From: Candidatus Woesebacteria bacterium
GTDB taxonomy: Bacteria; Patescibacteriota; Microgenomatia; UBA8517; UBA10165
NCBI GenBank assembly: GCA_002686465.1
Contig: NZCP01000012.1
Location: 1 to 48,254, forward strand
Length of the DNA stretch: 48,254 bases
Direction of reading: 5' to 3'
Shown: one piece after another, positions 14,752-22,882 of the stretch
How positions within the stretch are numbered: position 1 is the stretch's first letter
Layout of the letters: the number at the start of each line of letters is the position of its first letter
The notes under the pieces: model-generated
What the model saw: only the letters and a program-made list of their open reading frames with translations
Told to the model about the DNA's origin: nothing
Databases searched by the model: none
Program-made: the position numbers and the translations under genes

Positions 14752-17052
14752 CTAGAATCTTCTTTTTGAGGGTACTAGTCTGCTTGCTGGGAAATGTGGA
14801 CCACTGCGTTCGTTTTCACTGCGTCCTCTTTGTGGTTGACTTCCACGCCCTCTAGGGCTAAACCGATTATCTCTTCTACCACCGCGACTATCGCCGCGAC
14901 GACTATCGCCTCGACGATTATCATCACGACGGTTCATATCTCCCCTGTCTCCGCCACGATGATCTCTACTCCCTGATTCTTTTTCTTTCTCTTTTTCAGG
15001 ATCAAGAATCATAGTAAGGTTAATTCTTTTCATTTGGTCAATCTCTTTGACCCGAACCTGAACCTTGTCTCCCTCTTTAACAACGTCATTAGGATCTTTC
15101 ACAAATCCTTCTGACATGTCGGACACATGCACTAATCCGTCTTTACCAGGCAAAACTTCAACAAAGGCTCCAAAGGGTTGGATTCTTTTTACTTCTCCTT
15201 CGTAAACCTCCCCTGGTTGTACCTCTTTTATCAAGTTTTCAACATACTCTTGGGCTTTTGAGACAGAGCCTTTGTCCGGTCCTGAGATAACAACGGATCC
15301 ATCGTCTTCAACGTCTAGGTGTGCCCCGGTTGTTGCCATAATGTCTTTGATCTGTCTTCCGCCAGGACCAATAATCTCACCAATTTTTTCAACAGGAATG
15401 TTGATTTTAATAACACTTGGTGCATACTTTGAGACATCCTCGCGAGGCTTGTCTACCACATCAGTCATTTTAGATAAGATAAATAGACGCCCCGTGTTTG
15501 CCTGCTTGAGAGCCTTTTCTAAAATCGCAAACGTAAGACTAGCCGTTTTGACATCAAGTTGAATCGCTGTAACACCGTCTTTTGTACCTGCAACCTTAAA
15601 GTCCATATCCCCTGTAAAGTCCTCGGTTCCTAAAATATCCGAAAGTATTGCTGTCTTTTTATCCTCTATAATAAGTCCCATCGCAATTCCTGCAACAGGA
15701 GCGCTAATTGGAACACCTGCGTCCATTAAAGAAAGCGTTGATCCGCAAGTCGACGCCATGCTGGTTGACCCGTTAGAAGCCATTATTTCTGAAACAACTT
15801 GGATCGTATACGGAAAGTCTTCCTGTTTTGGAAGAACTGGAATGAGCGCGCGCTCTGCCAATGCTCCGTGTCCAATTTCTCGTCTTCCAGGCGATCCCAC
15901 ACGACCTGTTTCCCCAGTCGTAAAAGGCGGCATGTTGTAGTGATGAATATAGTGCTTGTTTTCCTCACCTTCCGCTGTCTCCAAAAGCTGGGAAAGGTCT
16001 GGTGAACCAAGTGTTGCAATCGTAAGGGCCTGGGTTTGGCCTCTTTGAAAGACTGCTGAGCCATGAGTTCTGGGTAAAACCCCGACCTCAACTGAGATCT
16101 CGCGTATCTGATCGAGTTTTCGCCCATCAAGCCTTTTTCCTGCCAACGTTTCTTTTCTAATCCTGTTTTTTGTAACTTCCTCGATAGCACCTGATACCAA
16201 GCCTGCTTTTTCTTTTCCAACCTCCTCGATGATTGCGTCTTCTATCTCAGTCGCACTGACACTATCCTTTGCAGAGTTTGCTTTTGCAAAATCGTAAAGC
16301 TGGCTCCCAAACTTTTTGTCAATTAAGTGGATAAGTTCTTTGTCCTTTTTATCCTCAACTTTTTGCTTTTCTACGCCTATCTTTTTGGCAAGCTCAGAAA
16401 TTCCCTTAATTATCTTTTGTGCCTCTTTTTGCCCAAACTCAACGGCTTCCAAAACTTTCTTTTCAGAAACTTGATTTGCCCCCGCCTCTATCATGAATAT
16501 ACTGTCTTTGCTTGTCGATAATACTAGTTCTAGGTCAGAGGTTTTCATTTCTTCATTTGTAGGATTGGCAACGGGTTTTCCATCTTTTGTACCAATCTTT
16601 AAAGAGGCAACAGGACCACTCCAAGGAATGCTAGATGTGGCAAGCGCAGCTGATGCACCGATCATTGCAAGAGTAGATGGGTCGTTTTCTCCGTCTACTG
16701 AAAGAACGGTTGCAATAACCTGAACATCCTTTTTATACGCTTTTGGGAAAAGTGGTCTAATCGATCGGTCGGTCAATCTTGCAGTAAGGATCTCGTCATC
16801 CGTTGGTCTACCATCGCGTTTTACCCATCTACTACCTTTTATCTTCCCCCCTGCATAAAGCTTCGCGAAATAGTCAACGGTAAGTGGGAAGTAATCAAGG
16901 TCTGTGTCTTTTTGTGAGGCAACCACGGTTACCAAAACCATTGTGTCGCCCAATCTTGCAACAACAGCCGAATCAGCAAAGGACGCGAACCGTCCGTGTT
17001 CTAGCGTAAGGGTCTGTCCCCCAATTTTTATTTCTTCTACTACAATTTTCAT
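14752..17052 (-). CDS. pnp: Polynucleotide phosphorylase
   Basis: 766 residues, a phosphorolytic 3'-5' exoribonuclease of the RNA degradosome. Two RNase PH-like domains are separated by an alpha-helical region (about 215-300). The second core has TRSHG-like RTHGSAVFQRGQTQ and the IMASNGSTSMASTCGSTLSL and DFKVAGTKDGVTAIQLD blocks. A KH domain (INIPVEKIGEIIGPGGRQIK) and an S1 domain (GEVYEGEVKRIQPFGAFVEV) follow. The last 70 residues are an Arg/Gly-rich disordered tail (RRGDSRRGDSRGGRRDNRF), longer than usual, that may add RNA affinity. It begins 4 nt after rpsO, the widely conserved rpsO-pnp pair. Confidence 0.97.
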   Translation of the reverse strand: MKIVVEEIKIGGQTLTLEHGRFASFADSAVVARLGDTMVLVTVVASQKDTDLDYFPLTVDYFAKLYAGGKIKGSRWVKRDGRPTDDEILTARLTDRSIRPLFPKAYKKDVQVIATVLSVDGENDPSTLAMIGASAALATSSIPWSGPVASLKIGTKDGKPVANPTNEEMKTSDLELVLSTSKDSIFMIEAGANQVSEKKVLEAVEFGQKEAQKIIKGISELAKKIGVEKQKVEDKKDKELIHLIDKKFGSQLYDFAKANSAKDSVSATEIEDAIIEEVGKEKAGLVSGAIEEVTKNRIRKETLAGKRLDGRKLDQIREISVEVGVLPRTHGSAVFQRGQTQALTIATLGSPDLSQLLETAEGEENKHYIHHYNMPPFTTGETGRVGSPGRREIGHGALAERALIPVLPKQEDFPYTIQVVSEIMASNGSTSMASTCGSTLSLMDAGVPISAPVAGIAMGLIIEDKKTAILSDILGTEDFTGDMDFKVAGTKDGVTAIQLDVKTASLTFAILEKALKQANTGRLFILSKMTDVVDKPREDVSKYAPSVIKINIPVEKIGEIIGPGGRQIKDIMATTGAHLDVEDDGSVVISGPDKGSVSKAQEYVENLIKEVQPGEVYEGEVKRIQPFGAFVEVLPGKDGLVHVSDMSEGFVKDPNDVVKEGDKVQVRVKEIDQMKRINLTMILDPEKEKEKESGSRDHRGGDRGDMNRRDDNRRGDSRRGDSRGGRRDNRFSPRGRGSQPQRGRSENERSGPHFPASRLVPSKRRF

Positions 17053-17056
17053 TCAA

Positions 17057-17335
17057 TTATTTTGAGAGCCCAAGGTCTTTAATTAGACCTTTGTATCGCT
17101 TTTCTTCTTTTCTACCGAGGTAAGAAAGAAGTCTTCGCCTCTTTGCAACCATAGACAAAAGTCCACGTCGTGAATGTTCGTCTTTTTTGTGCTCCTGTAG
17201 ATGCGTGCTTAACCGCTCTATCTGGGCTGTAAGAAGTGCTACTTGAACCTCGGGGCTTCCTGTATCATCTTCTGCTTGAGCAAATTTTTTAATTATTTTT
17301 TTCTTCTTATCCGGAGAAAGAGCCATATTCGTCAT
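17057..17335 (-). CDS. rpsO: Ribosomal protein S15
   Basis: 92 residues that bind 16S rRNA in the platform of the small subunit. The family block DTGSPEVQVALLTAQIERLS and the C-terminal RRRLLSYLGRKEEKRYKGLI are present. The start at 17335 has GGAG 4 nt upstream; a second ATG at 17326 (MALSPDKK) lies 13 nt from it and is a possible alternative. It is transcribed together with pnp from a promoter at the end of the preceding gene. Confidence 0.96.
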   Translation of the reverse strand: MTNMALSPDKKKKIIKKFAQAEDDTGSPEVQVALLTAQIERLSTHLQEHKKDEHSRRGLLSMVAKRRRLLSYLGRKEEKRYKGLIKDLGLSK

Positions 17336-17384
17336 GTAACTCCAAGCCCTGGTAAAACCTCGAGCCTAACAGTACATCTCCCCT

Positions 17385-17413
17385 ACTATAACACAAACTG
17401 TCAGCTACGGCAA
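17385..17413 (-). promoter_or_regulatory. Promoter of rpsO-pnp, TTGCCG-17-TATAGT
   Basis: The -35 (17408-17413) lies in the last codons of the DHH-like gene and the -10 (17385-17390) just after its stop. A leader of about 45 nt precedes the rpsO ATG. Leaders of rpsO often carry S15 autoregulatory sites; I could not assign one here. Confidence 0.5.
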
Positions 17414-18271
17414 GGCTGGACCTTTTAAACTTCCTGGCTGTGGCCAGTCAGGTCCCTGTTGTTTTGCCTCCTCTTGACCTACAGTCGAGGGCGCGCCCGG
17501 TTGAGGAGAGACCCCCACTTCTTCTTGAGGGACCGCGGACGGAATGTCCATTTGGGCACCATTTTGAAGAAGCTGTGCAGCCTCAGTGAATGTGTCAGCA
17601 CTAACATTTTTGGCAGTGAAATTTTGTGTTCCTGCTTGGATACCTAAAAACAGATTTGTTGCGATATCCTCATTTAATGGCAATTTTAATTGGCTTATAA
17701 CCCAATTAGTAACCTCGGAAATTGAGGCTTTAGTTGGATCAATAATTTCAACAGGTTGAGTCCATCCCGAAAGCGGTGTATTTGAAAGGAGGACTACATT
17801 TTCCTTCTCAAAAACCTCCTTCTTTTGAGCAAACTCACCAATCTCCTCTGGATAGTTTGCCCCAACAACAATTACAAAATCGTAGCTACCTCCTGAGTAA
17901 GATGCTCTTATTTGTTCCTTGGTAGGCGCAGTATTGCCCGGCTTAGGCATAATAGAAAGCGTAAACTGCCCACTTTCTATATCGTAAGACACTCGATCAA
18001 TACCCTCAGGTGGAAAATCAACAAATGAGATCACCAAATTGTTTTCACCTAAACTCGCTCGAACCTTATCAACACCGACAAGTCGATTAAACTCAACAGT
18101 CATCGTCCCGGGTGAGGAAATGGTTGTTATAAGACCGCTTTTTTCTAGGGCCAATCCCAGAGCAAGACCACTAGCAACGCTATCCAAAGACGGATTCTGG
18201 GAAAGAACGATTAGGACTGACTTTGCCCCGGTCAGTATTTCTTGGAGTCTATTAATGTCTGCTGGTGCCAT
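17405..18271 (-). CDS. DHH-family-like protein with degenerate catalytic motifs
   Basis: 288 residues. The N-terminus LIVLSQNPSLDSVASGLALGLALEKSG corresponds to the first DHH motif of NrnA/RecJ-type phosphoesterases (normally with DPDAIGSALAL), but only one Asp remains. The second position reads FVIVVGANYPEEIGEF, where family members have an Asp-rich block, and no DHH triplet is found. I infer a catalytically dead or changed NrnA homologue. The last 60 residues are Pro/Gln-rich. The place between infB and rpsO is where NrnA is found in Firmicutes, which supports the assignment. Substrate and function unknown. Confidence 0.68.
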   Translation of the reverse strand: MAPADINRLQEILTGAKSVLIVLSQNPSLDSVASGLALGLALEKSGLITTISSPGTMTVEFNRLVGVDKVRASLGENNLVISFVDFPPEGIDRVSYDIESGQFTLSIMPKPGNTAPTKEQIRASYSGGSYDFVIVVGANYPEEIGEFAQKKEVFEKENVVLLSNTPLSGWTQPVEIIDPTKASISEVTNWVISQLKLPLNEDIATNLFLGIQAGTQNFTAKNVSADTFTEAAQLLQNGAQMDIPSAVPQEEVGVSPQPGAPSTVGQEEAKQQGPDWPQPGSLKGPALP

Positions 18272-18292
18272 TAAAAATTAGGGGCAGAAAAA

Positions 18293-19696
18293 TTAATTCT
18301 GGACAGATTCTAGCATATCCCCAACCTGGAAATCAAATTGGGGGTCAAAAAGTATACCGAATTCCTCACCGATTTCAGCCTTGTCAATATCTATCTTTTG
18401 CTTTTTTAAAGAAGCAATGTGGACATTGCTAAGGACTTCATCTCCTCGAACCAACCGTAGCCGATCAGATCTCGTAATCCGCCCTTCGGTAACTCTACAC
18501 CCAGCAATTCTTTTCTTATTGTGTGGGAATTCAGCCACAATTTCCGCCTTCCCAAGAATCTTTTCGTCTGCCTCATCGTCCTTAAACCAGTTCTCAAGAT
18601 CTTGCAAAAGCTCATAAATCACACTATATGTATGAATATCTACATGCTCGTTCTCAGCTAACCTTTGAGCACTCTTAGAGACCCTCACATTAAACCCAAT
18701 AATTGGCACCTTTGTACTAGCTGCCATCAAAACGTCTGATTCTGAGACATCTCCGACTTCCTCCTGTAAAGTACTGACTTTGTCGGCCAGTTGTGGGACT
18801 AATGCCTCTAAACTGCCAGCCGTGTCTGTTTTTAGAATAATTGACGGGTTGTCTCCTTTGGGTATCACTCTTTTTGTATCGATCTTAGCTGCCATTTCAT
18901 TTTCCGCAGGCGTGAGAGGTAACCCTACAGGAGGTATTGTTTCAAACCCAAGTATCGCTATAGGCATTCCTGGTCCAGCCATATTCACCGGCTTCTGGTG
19001 TTCATCAAAAAGTCCACGAATCCGTCCTGTTACACCATTGGTGCCTACAACATCGCCTACCTTCAAAATCCCCTCCCGAACCACCACATGGACAACAGGA
19101 CCGCGTCTTCTATCTAAGACCGTCTCAATAACAATTGCCTCTGTTGGAAGATCAGTTTTTGCCCCAATTTCATTCATTTGAGCAACAAGGGCAATCATTT
19201 CCAAAAGGTCCTCTACTCCCTTGCCGGTCATAGAAGAGATTTCAACTACAACAATGTCTCCCCCATGCCCTTCAAGAGAGACACCATTATCAACAAGTTG
19301 AGTTTTAACCCTTTCAGACTGCGCTGTCTTAAGATCCGTTTTGGTGATTGCAATAATAAACGGCGTTTTTGACTCTTTAATATATTGAAGTGATTCAACG
19401 GTTTGTGGCATTATCCCGTCGTCCGCTGCAACAACAAGAATAACTAAATCAGCGACTCTTGCTCCTCTTTCTCGCATCTTCTGGAATGCTGCGTGTCCTG
19501 GAGTATCTATAAAGGTTACTTTTTCTCCCTTTTTTGTCTCTACCTGCCAAGCTCCTATACCCTGAGTAATTCCCCCTGCCTCCCGGTCTACTAGATTTGT
19601 ACTACGGATTTTATCAAGAAGTGTGGTTTTGCCATGATCAACATGACCTAAAATAGCTACAATTGGAGGTCTCGCTTTTTGTACTTTGTTTTTCAT
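18293..19696 (-). CDS. infB: Translation initiation factor IF-2, short form
   Basis: 467 residues; the GTPase brings fMet-tRNA to the 30S subunit. G1 is GHVDHGKT (17-24), the switch region has AGGITQGIGAW, G3 is DTPGH, and G4 is TKTD. Domains II, III and IV (the last with AGCRVTEGRITRSDRLRL) follow. The long N-terminal domain of most bacteria (300 or more residues) is absent, so the protein starts almost directly with the GTPase domain. It lies 20 nt after nusA. Confidence 0.96.
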   Translation of the reverse strand: MKNKVQKARPPIVAILGHVDHGKTTLLDKIRSTNLVDREAGGITQGIGAWQVETKKGEKVTFIDTPGHAAFQKMRERGARVADLVILVVAADDGIMPQTVESLQYIKESKTPFIIAITKTDLKTAQSERVKTQLVDNGVSLEGHGGDIVVVEISSMTGKGVEDLLEMIALVAQMNEIGAKTDLPTEAIVIETVLDRRRGPVVHVVVREGILKVGDVVGTNGVTGRIRGLFDEHQKPVNMAGPGMPIAILGFETIPPVGLPLTPAENEMAAKIDTKRVIPKGDNPSIILKTDTAGSLEALVPQLADKVSTLQEEVGDVSESDVLMAASTKVPIIGFNVRVSKSAQRLAENEHVDIHTYSVIYELLQDLENWFKDDEADEKILGKAEIVAEFPHNKKRIAGCRVTEGRITRSDRLRLVRGDEVLSNVHIASLKKQKIDIDKAEIGEEFGILFDPQFDFQVGDMLESVQN

Positions 19697-19716
19697 AGTA
19701 ATTAAGGACGCAGAAA

Positions 19717-20901
19717 CTACTTCTCATTCTTGTCATTGGTAGTCTCACTAGAGGAATCTTGTTCCTCTTTTGTATCTTTTTTAACTTCAGGCTTTGGTTT
19801 TGCTTTTTTTGTCTTAACTTTTTTTGTCTTGGTCTCTTTCTCTTTCTTGGTATCAGATTTTGGTTTTACCTCTTTTTTTTCATCGGTCTCGTCATCTTTC
19901 TTCTTTTTTTTCTTCTTCGGCTCCGGTATACCCTCTATTTCTATCTTCCAACCAGTTAATTTTGAGGCTAGGCGGACATTTTGTCCTTCTCGTCCTATTG
20001 CTAATGATAATTGATCTTCGGGAACCTTAATCTTTGCTTCCTGTTTCTTCTCATCAAAAACAACAGATATTCCCTCGGCCGGAGCTAGAGCAGCCGTGAT
20101 CAGATTTTCCGAATTATCCGTCCAGGCAATAACGTCAATTTTTTCTCCTCCTAGTTCATTAATGACAGCTTGAACTCGCACACCTTTTTGCCCTACACAA
20201 GAGCCAACAGGATCAACACCGGATTGTGTTGAGACAACGGCAATCTTAGTACGGCTACCTGCCTCACGGGCTATTTTACGAATTTCAACGCTTCCTGACG
20301 AGATCTCAGGCACCTCCCGAGCAAAAAGCTTCTCTACTATTGCAGGGTCTGCGCGAGACAAAAGAACCTCGCGTCCCCGTTCGCCCTCTCTAATCTCCTT
20401 CAGTAAAAAATTCAGACGTTGATTAAGACTTAGTCTTTCATTAGGAACTCTGTCTTGGGGCAACATAACTCCCTCGGTTCTACCAATATCGACTCGTACA
20501 TTAGCACCATCAAAACGAAGTACTACCCCAGAGACAAGCGAGCCAATTCTTTCCTGATATTGGGAAAGAACTGCTTCTCTTTCTGCCTCGCGAATCTTTT
20601 GTACAATTACCTGCTTTGCTGTTTGGGCTGCAATTCTACCGAATCCAGGAGGTGTTACATCTTTTTTCTTGTCTTCTTTTCCCTCTTCCCAAGAAAGAAT
20701 TTGTGCCTCACCAGACTGGGGATCAACAACCACCTCGAACTGTTCACTATCATCCTCATCTTCGTACTCTTTTATATCCCTTTTGTACGCCGCTAAAATC
20801 GCCTGTTTTATGGTGTCTAAAATAACAGCCGGATCTAGCCCTCGCTCATTTGCGATTGCGTTTAGGGCTGATGAAAATTCTGTTCTTGCTTGTGATCCCA
20901 T
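19717..20901 (-). CDS. nusA: Transcription factor NusA
   Basis: 394 residues acting in pausing, termination and antitermination at RNA polymerase. The N-terminal domain (1-115) is followed by S1 (IGSLVSGVVLRFDGANVRVD), KH1 (SGVDPVGSCVGQKGVRVQAV) and KH2 (EDQLSLAIGREGQNVRLASK). The C-terminal 75 residues are almost entirely Lys, Glu and Asp with a poly-Lys run (EPKKKKKKKDDETDEKK) in place of the acidic repeats of Escherichia coli. It heads the RNA-metabolism block. Repeat copy C ends 10 nt upstream of its ATG, and an intrinsic terminator of the preceding gene lies further up. Confidence 0.95.
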   Translation of the reverse strand: MGSQARTEFSSALNAIANERGLDPAVILDTIKQAILAAYKRDIKEYEDEDDSEQFEVVVDPQSGEAQILSWEEGKEDKKKDVTPPGFGRIAAQTAKQVIVQKIREAEREAVLSQYQERIGSLVSGVVLRFDGANVRVDIGRTEGVMLPQDRVPNERLSLNQRLNFLLKEIREGERGREVLLSRADPAIVEKLFAREVPEISSGSVEIRKIAREAGSRTKIAVVSTQSGVDPVGSCVGQKGVRVQAVINELGGEKIDVIAWTDNSENLITAALAPAEGISVVFDEKKQEAKIKVPEDQLSLAIGREGQNVRLASKLTGWKIEIEGIPEPKKKKKKKDDETDEKKEVKPKSDTKKEKETKTKKVKTKKAKPKPEVKKDTKEEQDSSSETTNDKNEK

Positions 20902-20911
20902 GATTAGTTAG

Positions 20912-20991
20912 ATGTAACAAGTTGTAAGTAACAAGTTTAAAAACCAACGACACGATTTCCTTTCCACTCTTGTCACCTGTTACTTGTCACT
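20912..20991 (-). mobile_element. Gene-less heptamer-repeat element, copy C
   Basis: The left arm (20969-20991, minus reading) begins AGTGACAAGTAACA and is three RGTRACA heptamers. The opposite end (20912-20935) holds TGTAACA and AGTAACA in inverted orientation with one diverged unit between. The interior is only about 33 nt. It lies between a terminator and the nusA start codon, in the same orientation as copies A and B, so it forms most of the nusA leader or promoter region. Confidence 0.65.
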
Positions 20992-21006
20992 TATTGTCTA
21001 TTTACC

Positions 21007-21032
21007 AAAAACGGCGGGATTTTGTCCCACCG
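21007..21032 (-). terminator. Intrinsic terminator after the 74-residue gene
   Basis: On the minus strand an 8-bp stem (21012-21019 with 21025-21032, GC-rich, one G-U pair, 5-nt loop) is followed directly by a run of five T (21007-21011). It ends transcription of the small gene at 21065-21289 and isolates nusA from it. Confidence 0.8.
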
Positions 21033-21064
21033 CAAATCGAAAATCCTTTGTTAGTGTCTAAATA

Positions 21065-21289
21065 CTACACTTTGAAGCCAAAAATGTCAACGGGGCGTAG
21101 CGAAGGGTCTTTTTGTCGCGCATCCTCTAAAAACTCTTCAATTATGGCGCGGTCCTCAGGATGCCTCTTCTCAAGAAGACGATTAAAGTCCTCGGGATCA
21201 AATCCTTTTACTAACTTTGCAAACTCATGTTTAAACTGGTCTCGCGCAGATTCCATTGTGGGCGATGCGTGTTTACTCTCTGGAGACAT
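21065..21289 (-). CDS. Small acidic/helical protein, function unknown
   Basis: 74 residues from the ATG at 21289 (MSPESKHASPTMESARDQFK). An upstream TTG at 21343 would lie within the shared palindromic promoter region, so I reject it. The sequence AIIEEFLEDARQKDPSLRPV suggests helices; no cysteines and no membrane segment. It is monocistronic: it has its own terminator and is divergent from the gene at 21374. I do not recognise the family. Confidence 0.6.
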   Translation of the reverse strand: MSPESKHASPTMESARDQFKHEFAKLVKGFDPEDFNRLLEKRHPEDRAIIEEFLEDARQKDPSLRPVDIFGFKV

Positions 21290-21323
21290 ATATATACCGT
21301 AATTTAAACCATGGAGCCAAAAA

Positions 21324-21341
21324 GTCAACAGATTTGTTGAC
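21324..21341. promoter_or_regulatory. 18-bp palindrome overlapping divergent -35 boxes
   Basis: GTCAACA-GATT-TGTTGAC is a perfect 7-bp inverted repeat with a 4-bp spacer. The right arm contains most of the TTGACA -35 of the plus-strand gene, and the left arm gives TTGACT on the minus strand, facing the 74-residue gene. One bound protein could control both genes. It could also arise only because two -35 boxes face each other. Confidence 0.5.
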
Positions 21342-21364
21342 AATCAAGCTAATTTTCCTATAAT
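21337..21364 (+). promoter_or_regulatory. Consensus promoter TTGACA-16-TATAAT of the 108-residue gene
   Basis: Both hexamers are perfect sigma-70 consensus (21337-21342 and 21359-21364). The GTG start at 21374 follows the -10 box after 9 nt, so the transcript has at most about 3 nt of leader. Confidence 0.8.
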
Positions 21365-21373
21365 ATAGGCACA

Positions 21374-21700
21374 GTGTTAGTTGAACGAAAACCGGCACTT
21401 TTTAGCGCTGAGCATGTAGATAGATTTAGATCTCTACGAGGAGTTCATTCTATTCAACATGCAAGAGACCCACGAGGGGGCTCTGCTTGGTTTATTCTTA
21501 CCAAGACAAATGGCACGCAAGACAGGGAAGAATTACAGGATGCGTTGGAGCAAGCCTTCGGCGATCCGTCAGAAGCACCACAAATAGTGATAGACGACAA
21601 AAACTCTTTTAGCTCCACAGAAAGAAAGCAATTCTGGTTAGACAGCTTGGAACTACAGACTTCTCCGAGAGATATCAGAATTATTTCTTCACAAAATTAA
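21374..21700 (+). CDS. Hypothetical soluble protein of 108 residues
   Basis: Starts at a GTG (MLVERKPALFSAEHVDRF) 9 nt past a perfect -10 box and lacks a ribosome binding site, so it is probably translated from a leaderless mRNA. It shows mixed alpha/beta composition with GGSAWFILTKTNG and an acidic middle (REELQDALEQAFGDPSEAP). No membrane segment, signal or recognised motif. Its stop overlaps the dnaJ stop by 4 nt on the opposite strand. The strong promoter argues for a real gene; the family is unknown to me. Confidence 0.65.
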   Translation: MLVERKPALFSAEHVDRFRSLRGVHSIQHARDPRGGSAWFILTKTNGTQDREELQDALEQAFGDPSEAPQIVIDDKNSFSSTERKQFWLDSLELQTSPRDIRIISSQN

Positions 21701-22596
21701 CTCTTTTTCTTCTTGAGGTTCTCTAGAGCTTTTTTCTGCTCGGAAGTTAAATTTTTGTAATCAGGAATATCTATTCCGAGTCTGATATAGAAATCTCCTC
21801 GACCTCGACCATGCAAACGTGGCATTCCTTTACCTGACAATCTAAGTGTTGTTCCGGGCTGGGTCGCGGGTCGAACTCTAATTGTCGTATCCCCCTCCAA
21901 AGTTGGAACTTTGAGATTTCCGCCTGTCATCGCAGCCAATAACGGCACTTTTATCTCTACAAATACATCTTCGCCGTCTCTTTGGAAAACTTTGTGCGGG
22001 CGAACATTGATAGTTATCAGAAAGTTCGAAAACTGTATACGCGACCCGTCGTCAACCCCAGCAGGGATTTTTATCTTGTGTTTGCGTCCTCCAAGAGAGA
22101 CTGTTTTTTCAACACCTTTGTAGGCCTCTATAAAATCTATTGAAATTGAAACATGCGGCACTCTTGCGGTCTGTCCAAAAGGTGAGGCAGCGCCAAAAAA
22201 TTGCTCAAAGATTTGAAACGGGTCGGCAAAATCTGCTCCTTCAAATGGAGATCCGCCATTGCCGCGAGTCGTATAGGTATAAGTGAAAGGGCCCTGTCTG
22301 TGAGTTTGTGTTCCTTGGAACCCACCAAAACCTCCAAAAGGACCCGCACCCGGAGGTGCTTGACCTCCCGGAGTAAAGGCGCTGTGGCCAAACTGGTCGT
22401 AGGCTTCCCGTTTCTTGGAGTCAGATAAAATCTCGTACGACTCGTTTATTTCTTTGAACTTTTTTTCAGCTTCTGCGGATTTGTTTTTATCAGGATGCCA
22501 CTTCAAAGCAAGTTTGCGATAAGCACTTTTCAGCTCGCTTGCAGAAGCATCCTTTTTAACTCCTAAGATTTCGTAATAGTCTTGTTGTGCAGCCAT
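21697..22596 (-). CDS. dnaJ: DnaJ-type co-chaperone without zinc finger
   Basis: 299 residues. The J domain (2-70) has YYEILGVKKDASASELKSAY and the HPD motif in KWHPDKNKS. A Gly/Phe region follows (PGGQAPPGAGPFGGFGGF), then the two beta-barrel client-binding domains (KHKIKIPAGVDDGSRIQF, VEIKVPLLAAMTGGNLKVPT). The CxxCxGxG zinc-finger repeats are missing, so it is a class B (CbpA-like) protein. It stimulates DnaK ATPase. It closes the hrcA-grpE-dnaK operon, but an intrinsic terminator lies 14 nt before its ATG. Confidence 0.94.
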   Translation of the reverse strand: MAAQQDYYEILGVKKDASASELKSAYRKLALKWHPDKNKSAEAEKKFKEINESYEILSDSKKREAYDQFGHSAFTPGGQAPPGAGPFGGFGGFQGTQTHRQGPFTYTYTTRGNGGSPFEGADFADPFQIFEQFFGAASPFGQTARVPHVSISIDFIEAYKGVEKTVSLGGRKHKIKIPAGVDDGSRIQFSNFLITINVRPHKVFQRDGEDVFVEIKVPLLAAMTGGNLKVPTLEGDTTIRVRPATQPGTTLRLSGKGMPRLHGRGRGDFYIRLGIDIPDYKNLTSEQKKALENLKKKKS

Positions 22597-22609
22597 AATT
22601 TATTTTAAC

Positions 22610-22632
22610 AAAAAAGCCTCGTCTCCGAGGCT
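22610..22632 (-). terminator. Intrinsic terminator between the 72-residue gene and dnaJ
   Basis: On the minus strand a 7-bp stem (AGCCTCG/CGAGGCT with a 4-nt loop, 22615-22632) runs directly into six T (22610-22615). It lies within the heat-shock operon, so it should lower dnaJ expression relative to dnaK unless dnaJ has its own promoter. Confidence 0.75.
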
Positions 22633-22654
22633 AATCAACTATTAATTTCTACTT

Positions 22655-22873
22655 TTATCTTGCCTCTTCTTTATCCTCCGGCCATACAATTCTGACAGTC
22701 TTCTGCTTAGGGTTGTAGACTATGCTCCAAATCAACTCTCCCTCCTGATCAGGCTGTACAACTGAGGCATGAGGACGTGGTTCATGGTCAAGGCAACCAT
22801 GCCTTATACCAGGAAACATCCTTTCAAACCGACGGGCTGCTGCATAAGGATCTGTTTCTACCCCTTTTCCCAT
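22655..22873 (-). CDS. Small hypothetical protein between dnaK and dnaJ
   Basis: 72 residues (MGKGVETDPYAAARRFERMF) with a single Cys and a hydrophobic strand-like segment LIWSIVYNPKQKTVRIVWP. It begins 9 nt after the dnaK stop and is followed by an intrinsic terminator, so it is probably the last gene of the main heat-shock transcript. I do not recognise it; a stress-linked role is suggested only by position. Confidence 0.55.
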   Translation of the reverse strand: MGKGVETDPYAAARRFERMFPGIRHGCLDHEPRPHASVVQPDQEGELIWSIVYNPKQKTVRIVWPEDKEEAR

Positions 22874-22882
22874 AGTCTAATA

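Noticed and set aside
21290..21343. Extended start (TTG) of the 74-residue gene
   Set aside because: The extension runs through the palindrome and the divergent promoter region and adds no recognisable feature.
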